A stretch of 64,000 bases of DNA, taken from contig DASSKF010000117.1 of NCBI GenBank assembly GCA_035690725.1, forward strand, positions 1-64,000, read 5' to 3'. Under the pieces are notes generated by a model. The model worked only from the letters and a program-made list of their open reading frames with translations. It ran no database searches and had not been told where the DNA came from. Each line of letters begins with the position of its first letter. Position 1 is the stretch's first letter. This DNA is from DASSKF01 sp035690725. GTDB taxonomy: Bacteria > Actinomycetota > Actinomycetes > Actinomycetales > Dermatophilaceae. Positions 57,864 through 64,000 of this stretch are shown here, one piece after another. The translations under genes were made by a program, and so were the position numbers.

Positions 57864-59948
57864 TCAGAAATCTCCGGTGAGCGACGGTCCGGTGGTCCCG
57901 GCACCACTCGTCGCGCCGGCCGCCCACTCCATCGGCTGTCCTCCTGCGGCCAGGAAACCGCCCGACAGGCGCACCAACGTTCGCAACTCGAGCGTGCCGG
58001 TCCAGCTGCCCGTGCCGACCAGGGTCGTGCTCGGAACGCGTTGGCCGAAACCCGGCGAGTACCAGCCCAGGATCGGGTCGGTCTCCGCCGTGTGGCGGGA
58101 CCAGGACAGCTGCTCCGGCAGCTGGAGTGCACCCGTACCCGCACCGTCCGTCCCGACCCAGCGCAGCTCCGCGGAGGTCGTCCGGAGATCCACCTGCACC
58201 TGCGGACCCAGGTGCCAATTGAGCCGGAGCGAGTGCTCGACCTCACCGACCAGCTCGTCCAGCACGGTCAGCTCCCCCTTCGCCGCGTCCAGGGAGACCG
58301 TCCTCGAGTGTCGGAGCGCCGGGTCGAGGCGTCGGTAGCCGACATGGTGCGCGGACCACACCTGCAGGTCACCGGTCCGCTCGGTCCCGTCGACCGCCGC
58401 GTCCGTCCGGGTTCGCCACAGGAACGGACCGCCCTCCACGGACTGGCTGACCCCGTCGACTTCCACGGTGTTGTGCGCCCTCGTCGAGCGGAAGTAGCTC
58501 CGCCAGACCGGTTCGCCGTGGTAGCAGTAGGTCCCGGGGTCGGCGAGGATGTCGACTCCGCCGTGCCGCACCTCGATCGACAGCGCGTCGGCGTGACCGT
58601 GCGCAGCGAGCGACAGGAAGCCGTGCGGACCACCGTCGCAACGGCACCAGATCTCCGGCGAGGAGCCGCGCGGTGTCCGAAGCAGGTGGATGCCCGCGTC
58701 CGGGAAGGCGTCGGGCCGACTCTCGGCTCGGTGCCCGACCGGCTCGATGCCGCCCAACGAGCCGAGGAGCGCGCTCGCAAGGTCCGGCGCCGGCCGAGGC
58801 CACCAGCCGGGCGCCCCGACCAGGACGGAGCCGGTCGAGAGGAGGGACGCCCACGCATCCTCCGTCGGCGGATCCAGCACCAGCGCCCGTCCCTCGTCGC
58901 CGTCACCCTGCCGGGGGGCGCGACCCGAGGCGTCCAGGAGCGCGGCGGCGGCATCGAGCGAGGAGGCCAGCAGCTCGCGCACCTTGCGCGGCAACGGTCG
59001 GCCCGCTCCGTTGCTCTCGGCGAGCGCGACCAGCCCGAGCTCCGTGACGAACCGGTGGTAGTCGCTCGCCAGCTCCCGGTTCACGCCGCTGCCGAAGGTG
59101 TTGGCGGCCAGCGAGCGCGCGAGGTCGGATGCCGCCTGCTCCCGCCACCGCTCGCTCTGCTGGAACCACGGGAAGGCGCAGGCGGCCACCAGGCGGCCGC
59201 TCGCCTCGGCCACCGCGTGGTTGTTCGCCGAAGATCCCCTGCTCCGGAAGGACGCCAGGTACTCCTGGTGCCAGCGGATCTGGCGCAGTGCGAGGTCGTT
59301 CTGCTCGAACAGGTCACGGCACCCGGGCCACGAGTCGAGCAGCCGACGGACCCACACCCAGCTGGTCAACCGGATGCCCAGCTCGATGCCGCTGGTCCAG
59401 TGGATCCCGCTGAGGAACGGGTTCGCCCGCCACCACGACTCGAGCTGCCGGGCCACGGCCTGGGCGAATCGGTCCTCCCGGGTGAGCCACCACGCGGCGG
59501 CGAGCACCGTGAGGTGGTGGTGTCGGGACAGCTCCCACACCGACTTCACGTTGCCGGTCACCTGCTCGTCCCGGTGGTCGATGCGGAAGGCCAGCTCGTC
59601 CTGGGGGGCCCGTCGGCCCGTGACCGGGTCCCGGAACCAGTCGGGGTCCACGATGTCCGGCCGTGGCACCCCGAGAACCTCCCACCGGCCGGCCAGCAGC
59701 GCTTCAGCCGCGTCCGTCACCGCGGCGGCGACCGGCGCCGGCACGGTGCCGCGAACCTCGTCCGGTAGGACGGCAGGGAACCTGCGGTCCCCCAGGAGTC
59801 CCGGAACCTGCCGGTCGTGGGCCGCCCCGGCCGGGACCCGCCGACGAGCCCAGCGCCGCTCGCGCACCTGGTCGGCGGCGCGCCACCCGACCTCGCGGGG
59901 CGACATGTGGCGCAGTCGGTGCAGGTACCAGGTCGCCGACCTGCTCAC
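57864..59948 (-). CDS. Heparinase II/III-like polysaccharide lyase family protein
   Basis: This 694-residue protein has an alpha/alpha-barrel N-terminal part (WELSRHHHLTVLAAAWWLT, SANNHAVAEASGRLVAACAF) and a beta-sandwich C-terminal part with HGHADALSIEVRHGG, DPGTYCYHGEPVWRSYFRST and AHNTVEVDG, all typical of heparinase II/III and alginate-lyase-like enzymes. No export signal is apparent at the GTG at 59948, which overlaps the preceding stop. Family members cleave uronic-acid polymers; in loci of this type they may trim or edit the polymer or a precursor. Confidence 0.88.
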   Translation of the reverse strand: MSRSATWYLHRLRHMSPREVGWRAADQVRERRWARRRVPAGAAHDRQVPGLLGDRRFPAVLPDEVRGTVPAPVAAAVTDAAEALLAGRWEVLGVPRPDIVDPDWFRDPVTGRRAPQDELAFRIDHRDEQVTGNVKSVWELSRHHHLTVLAAAWWLTREDRFAQAVARQLESWWRANPFLSGIHWTSGIELGIRLTSWVWVRRLLDSWPGCRDLFEQNDLALRQIRWHQEYLASFRSRGSSANNHAVAEASGRLVAACAFPWFQQSERWREQAASDLARSLAANTFGSGVNRELASDYHRFVTELGLVALAESNGAGRPLPRKVRELLASSLDAAAALLDASGRAPRQGDGDEGRALVLDPPTEDAWASLLSTGSVLVGAPGWWPRPAPDLASALLGSLGGIEPVGHRAESRPDAFPDAGIHLLRTPRGSSPEIWCRCDGGPHGFLSLAAHGHADALSIEVRHGGVDILADPGTYCYHGEPVWRSYFRSTRAHNTVEVDGVSQSVEGGPFLWRTRTDAAVDGTERTGDLQVWSAHHVGYRRLDPALRHSRTVSLDAAKGELTVLDELVGEVEHSLRLNWHLGPQVQVDLRTTSAELRWVGTDGAGTGALQLPEQLSWSRHTAETDPILGWYSPGFGQRVPSTTLVGTGSWTGTLELRTLVRLSGGFLAAGGQPMEWAAGATSGAGTTGPSLTGDF

Positions 59949-62131
59949 AGCTTCACCGTCGTGCCGGTGGCCAGGCTCTCCGGGACCGCGATCGTCGCTC
60001 GAGTGGTCGCCAGCAGTTGAGGCAACTCGATGGGCATCGGCCCGTCCGACTGCACCGCCCGAACGAAGGCGCCCAGTTGACGCTGCTGCCCCTTGTCCTG
60101 ACCGCGGAGCGACCGCTTCACGTCCTTGCCCCTCCGACTCCACAGCGTCGCGCGAGTGAAGTTGTCGAGGCGCGCGTTGCGTCCGCCCCCGATGACCTCG
60201 AAGGTCTCCTTCGGGAAGCGTTCGTTCCCGTCGGTGGCATAGGTGATGCTCCCGATCGAGCCGTCCGCGTAGGTCAGCGACACGTGCAGGTCCAAGCCGT
60301 CAGAGGTCTGCTGTGCGGACACGGCGACCGGCGGCGAGCCGATCCACGCGCCGAGTGCGTCGATGAAGTGCCCGCCCTCACCCAGGAAGCGGCTGCCCTC
60401 CAGCTCCTGGTTGTTGTACCAGCTCCCCGCGGCGAGCGGTCCGGCGTTGACGAGGTAGCGCCCCATGACCGGCCCGGTGGCGGCACCGAAGCGGCGCCGC
60501 AGCTCGGTGAACAAGGGAGCGAAACGCCGGTTGAACCCCACCATGAGTCGGTCGTTTCCGGTGGCGGCGACGGTCTGCACGACACGCTCGACCTCCGCCT
60601 CGGACAGGGCCAGCGGCTTCTCCACGAAGACCGCCTTGCCGGCCGCCAGCGCCCGGCACACGAAGTCGGCGTGCGAGTGGTGCCGGGTCACGACGAAGAC
60701 CGCATCCGTGCGCGGGTCGTCCAGCACGTCCTCGGCGTTGGTGCTCATCCGCTCGAAGCCGAACTTTCGCTGGGCATTGGCGGCGGAGAGCGACCGTGTC
60801 GTCGCCACCGTGCTCAACACGACGGCGTCATCGTTGGCCAGGTGCGGTAGCAGCATGGAGGTCGCGTAGTTCCCTGCCCCGACGAAGCCGATCCGTACCG
60901 TGGCGGATGCCGTCGTCCCCCGAGACGTGCGGGGACTCCCGACAGCTGGCGACGTCTCGGTCCGGCGAGGAGTCGGCTCCCCGATGGGGACGCTGCCACT
61001 CTCCGGGTACTCGAACAGGAAGCCGACCCCCTGGACCTCACCGGCGTGCAGCCGGCTGTAGACGTCGGGGGCGTCGGTCACCGGCCAGGTGCCGGAGATG
61101 AGCGGGCCAACGTCGAGACGGCCACTGCGAACGAGGTCGAGGAAGCACTCGAGGTTGCGACGCTCGGTCCACCGCACGTAGCCGGCCGGGTAGTCGACGC
61201 CGTCCAGCTCGTAGCGGTCGTCGTAACGGCCGGGCCCGTAGGACCGGGAGAACCGGACGTCGAGCTCCTTCTCGTAGTAGGCGTTCCAGGGCAGGTCGAG
61301 GCGTGTCTTGCCGATGTCGATCACCGTCGCCCGGTCCCGGGCGAGACGAGCGGCCAGCTCCACGGGCTCGTTGGACGTGCCTCCGGCGGCAAGGAACACG
61401 TGGTCCGCGCCCAGGCCGTCGGTCATCTCCTGCAGGGCCCGCTCGACGCGGGCAGTCCCGTCCGTGTCCGGTTCGGCACAGACCGCGGCACCGGCGTCCT
61501 CGGCGAGGCGGCACCGTGCTGCCACGGTGTCGAGGCCGACCACCCGGACCCCGGCCGCCAGCAGCTGCCGAACCACCAGCTGACCGACCAGACCGAGCCC
61601 GATGACGCACGCGGTCTCACCGAGCTGGACCTCGCCTCGGCGCACCCCCTGCATGGCGATCGCCCCCACGGTCGCGAACGCAGCATGCTGGGGGTCCACT
61701 CCGGCAGGGACGTGCACGCACAGGTTCGTCGGCACCCAGTTCACCTCGGCGTGCAGGGCGAACTCGTTCCCTGCGGCAGCGACAAGGTCACCGACGCCGA
61801 ACTCCTCCGCTCCCGCCCCCACTGCCTCGACGATCCCGCACAGCGAGTACCCCAGCGGCGTATAGCTGTCGAGGGTGTTCATCGCCTTCTTGTAGGTGGT
61901 GAGCGCACCCTGCTGGGCAACGGAGTCCAGAACCTTCCTCACCTGGTCGGGACGTGCTCGTGCCTTGCCCAGCAAGGACAGACCGGCCTCGGTGACCTTC
62001 ATCATCTCGGTGCCCGTCGAGATGAGCGAGTACAGCGTCCGCACCAGCACGCCGCCCGGCTTGCACGCGGGAGCCGGCACGTCGAGCACGCTCAGCTCTC
62101 CGGACCGGTAGTTCTGCGCCACCTGCTTCAT
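59945..62131 (-). CDS. Bi-domain oxidoreductase: zinc-type alcohol dehydrogenase fused to Gfo/Idh/MocA
   Basis: This 728-residue fusion has an MDR alcohol-dehydrogenase-like domain in residues 1-350 (GYSLCGIVEAVGAGAEEF, and GLGLVGQLVVRQLLAAG for the cofactor). A linker of about 30 residues separates it from a Gfo/Idh/MocA domain from about 405 (RIGFVGAGNYATSML, VEKPLALSEAEVE with the catalytic Lys, GEGGHFIDAL). Both halves bind NAD(P). The substrate is probably a sugar or sugar acid linked to the polymer. It couples by a 4-bp overlap to the heparinase-like gene and lies 34 bp after asnB. Confidence 0.92.
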   Translation of the reverse strand: MKQVAQNYRSGELSVLDVPAPACKPGGVLVRTLYSLISTGTEMMKVTEAGLSLLGKARARPDQVRKVLDSVAQQGALTTYKKAMNTLDSYTPLGYSLCGIVEAVGAGAEEFGVGDLVAAAGNEFALHAEVNWVPTNLCVHVPAGVDPQHAAFATVGAIAMQGVRRGEVQLGETACVIGLGLVGQLVVRQLLAAGVRVVGLDTVAARCRLAEDAGAAVCAEPDTDGTARVERALQEMTDGLGADHVFLAAGGTSNEPVELAARLARDRATVIDIGKTRLDLPWNAYYEKELDVRFSRSYGPGRYDDRYELDGVDYPAGYVRWTERRNLECFLDLVRSGRLDVGPLISGTWPVTDAPDVYSRLHAGEVQGVGFLFEYPESGSVPIGEPTPRRTETSPAVGSPRTSRGTTASATVRIGFVGAGNYATSMLLPHLANDDAVVLSTVATTRSLSAANAQRKFGFERMSTNAEDVLDDPRTDAVFVVTRHHSHADFVCRALAAGKAVFVEKPLALSEAEVERVVQTVAATGNDRLMVGFNRRFAPLFTELRRRFGAATGPVMGRYLVNAGPLAAGSWYNNQELEGSRFLGEGGHFIDALGAWIGSPPVAVSAQQTSDGLDLHVSLTYADGSIGSITYATDGNERFPKETFEVIGGGRNARLDNFTRATLWSRRGKDVKRSLRGQDKGQQRQLGAFVRAVQSDGPMPIELPQLLATTRATIAVPESLATGTTVKL

Positions 62132-62165
62132 GTCCTTGCCCCTGTCCCCTGCTCACGTCTCGTGG

Positions 62166-64000
62166 TCACGCCGCCCCCACCCCGGCGGCGCGCATGTTCT
62201 GGTACCACAGCTCCATACTCAGCAGCTGCCAGATCTGCTTCGACCAGTCGTGGCGGCCGCTGCGCTGTTCCGCGACCAGGCGGTGCAGCTCCGGCCCCTG
62301 GAGGAAGCCCGAGGACACGAGGTCGCCACGCAGCAGGACGTCGTCGACCAGCCCGCGGAGGTCCTGGGTGACCCACGCCCGCAGCGGCGCACCGAAGCTC
62401 GCCTTCGGACGGTCGACGATCTCGTCCGGCAGCCATCGCCGGGCCGCGTCCTTCAGGGCAGCCTTCTGCGTGCGGCCGCGGATCTTGTCCGCCCCCTTCA
62501 GGGAGAAGGCCGCACGCAGCACCACCGGGTCGACGAACGGGACGCGCACCTCTACCGAGGCGGCCATGCTCGCCCGGTCCGTGTAGGTCAGGTTCAGGCC
62601 CGCCATGAACATGCGGGTGTCCGCGAGACACATCCGGTTCACGTGGTCCGGTAGCCGGTTGTCCCAGTAGACCCGGCGGTGCGAGTCGACGACGTCCGCC
62701 ACGAGTGGGGCCAGCCCGGGGGCGAGGAGGCTGCGCAGCCCGTCCACGTCATACATGGTGTAGCTGCGTCGGAAGGCCTCCTCCTCGGGCAGCTCCGCGA
62801 AGGTGAGGAATCGCTGTCCCCAGCGGACGGTCCGGAGGCCGTGGCCGGCGACGGCCACGGGCAGGCGGTGCACGGCCGGCGCGACCACGCCGCGTCGGAG
62901 TGCGCCGGGAAGGCGTTGGTATCGCCCGGCCAGCACGTTGGCCAGGTGCTTGCGGTAGCCGCCGAACAGCTCGTCCGCCCCCATGCCCGAGAGCATGACC
63001 TTGCACCCGGTGTCCCGGGCTGCCTGGCACATCAGGTACGTGTTGATCGCCGCCGGGTCGCCGATCGGCTCGTCCAGCACCTCGACCATCCGCCCCAGCG
63101 TGTCCACCACGTCGGGGTGCAGCTCGATCTCGTGCAGCTTCACGCCGAGCTGCGACGCCAGGAGTCGTGCGTAGTGCGCGTCGTCCGGCATCGCCTCGAG
63201 CCGTTGGTCCTCCGGGCGGAAGGCAATGGTGTACGTCTCCAGGGACGGGTCCTCACGGTGCGCCAGTGCGGTGATGATGCTCGAGTCGAGGCCGCCGCTG
63301 AGGAATGCCGCGACCGGGACGTCGGAGACCAGGTGTGCGTGGACCGACTCCTCGACGACGTCGGCGATGTCGGCGGACGGACCGGCCGCCGCGGCCGCCG
63401 CCTCCTCGGCGCTGTTCCAGTAGACGCCGGACGTCACCGAGCCGTCCCGGCGGTACTCCCGCCACGAGCCGGCGGGCAGCTTGCGCACGCCCGACACCGC
63501 GTCGTACTCCTCCGGCAGCCAGTAGTACAGCGTCGAGGCCACCATGCCCGCGGGGTCGATCGTGAGCTCCCGCCCGACAGCGGCCACGACGGCCTTGAGC
63601 TCGGAGGCGAAGACCACGCCGTCACCGCGCGGCAGGTAGAAGAGCGGCTTGATCCCGAGTGGGTCGCGGGCCAGCACCAGGCTCCCGGTACGCGCGTCGT
63701 ACAACGCGAAGGCGAACATGCCGCGCAGGCGACGCAGCGACTCCGGCCCCCACGCCCGCCACGCCTCGAGCACGACCTCCGTGTCCGACCTGGTCTCGAA
63801 CCGGATCCCCTGGGCCTCCAGCTCGTGCCGGAGGGCCTGGTGGTTGTAGATCTCCCCGTTGTAGCTCAGCGTCAGCCCGCCCTTGGTGAACGGCTGGTCC
63901 GCGGCAGCCGACAGGTCGATGATGGACAGCCGTCGGTGGCCGAGGACGACGGCGACGTCCGGGTCGACGAGCTCGACCGTGCCACCGGCATCGGGGCCCC
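62166..64000 (-). CDS. asnB: Asparagine synthase (glutamine-hydrolysing) family protein, N-terminus beyond the window
   Basis: About 611 codons are present and the frame stays open to the right edge; the start and the N-terminal catalytic Cys of the glutaminase domain lie outside. Seen parts of the glutaminase domain include RRLSIIDLSAAADQPF, LSYNGEIYNH and FETRSDTEVV. The ATP-binding synthetase domain shows FLSGGLDSSI and GADELFGGYRKH. AsnB-type proteins in polysaccharide loci are thought to amidate carboxyl groups such as uronic acids. It heads the leftward run with the oxidoreductase and lyase genes. Confidence 0.93.
   Translation of the reverse strand, partial: GPDAGGTVELVDPDVAVVLGHRRLSIIDLSAAADQPFTKGGLTLSYNGEIYNHQALRHELEAQGIRFETRSDTEVVLEAWRAWGPESLRRLRGMFAFALYDARTGSLVLARDPLGIKPLFYLPRGDGVVFASELKAVVAAVGRELTIDPAGMVASTLYYWLPEEYDAVSGVRKLPAGSWREYRRDGSVTSGVYWNSAEEAAAAAAGPSADIADVVEESVHAHLVSDVPVAAFLSGGLDSSIITALAHREDPSLETYTIAFRPEDQRLEAMPDDAHYARLLASQLGVKLHEIELHPDVVDTLGRMVEVLDEPIGDPAAINTYLMCQAARDTGCKVMLSGMGADELFGGYRKHLANVLAGRYQRLPGALRRGVVAPAVHRLPVAVAGHGLRTVRWGQRFLTFAELPEEEAFRRSYTMYDVDGLRSLLAPGLAPLVADVVDSHRRVYWDNRLPDHVNRMCLADTRMFMAGLNLTYTDRASMAASVEVRVPFVDPVVLRAAFSLKGADKIRGRTQKAALKDAARRWLPDEIVDRPKASFGAPLRAWVTQDLRGLVDDVLLRGDLVSSGFLQGPELHRLVAEQRSGRHDWSKQIWQLLSMELWYQNMRAAGVGAA

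Overview
The window is chromosomal DNA of a very GC-rich actinobacterium, most likely of the order Micrococcales. An Intrasporangiaceae-like organism is my inference from overall gene content, not a demonstrated placement. The actinobacterial signs are many GTG starts, 4-bp GTGA or ATGA stop/start overlaps, the run eno - ftsB-like - DUF501 - ppx, a SigL/RslA-type sigma/anti-sigma pair, and an HspR-type (HAIR) operator.

Positions 1-40 kb look like ordinary core and lifestyle genes. In order: a DrrAB-type ABC exporter; threonine deaminase and a cystathionine gamma-synthase; a LacI regulator, a flavoprotein monooxygenase and a LuxR regulator; an ECF sigma factor with its anti-sigma factor, opposite a Tat-exported GHL10 glycoside hydrolase; msrA; an Hsp20 with HAIR operator; a TetR/hydrolase pair with a palindromic operator; dimethylarginine hydrolase; a three-domain membrane protein (PAP2-like, kinase-like, flippase-like); a MarR/MFS efflux pair with a palindromic operator; cystathionine beta-synthase; an SGNH hydrolase and a thiolase; a Bax-inhibitor-like protein; a tRNA; a coupled housekeeping operon (UDG, ppx, DUF501, ftsB, eno); mazG, a SurA-like lipoprotein and mfd.

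Positions 40-64 kb are a cell-surface polysaccharide locus with alternating transcription units. It holds three glycosyltransferases, a pyruvyltransferase-like gene, a Wzx-like flippase, a Wzy-like polymerase, two Wzz-like chain-length proteins without a kinase P-loop, two related C-methyltransferases (one with altered active-site motifs), an epimerase, acetyltransferases (one intact, one broken), a parallel beta-helix protein, a heparinase II/III-like protein, a fused alcohol-dehydrogenase/Gfo-Idh oxidoreductase, and an asparagine synthase that runs off the right edge. I read this as a mosaic, possibly acquired island that makes a modified exopolysaccharide.

The most unusual signal is a dispersed octamer, GTATGCCG. 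I count 22 copies on either strand between 2.3 and 39.5 kb and none in the polysaccharide locus. Copies lie in all three codon phases, often spelled with codons that are rare at this GC content, and also between genes. This points to selection on the DNA word itself. Three decayed genes (an endonuclease V remnant, a luciferase-like oxidoreductase, an acyltransferase) and three elaborate repeat structures at convergent gene junctions are also described.
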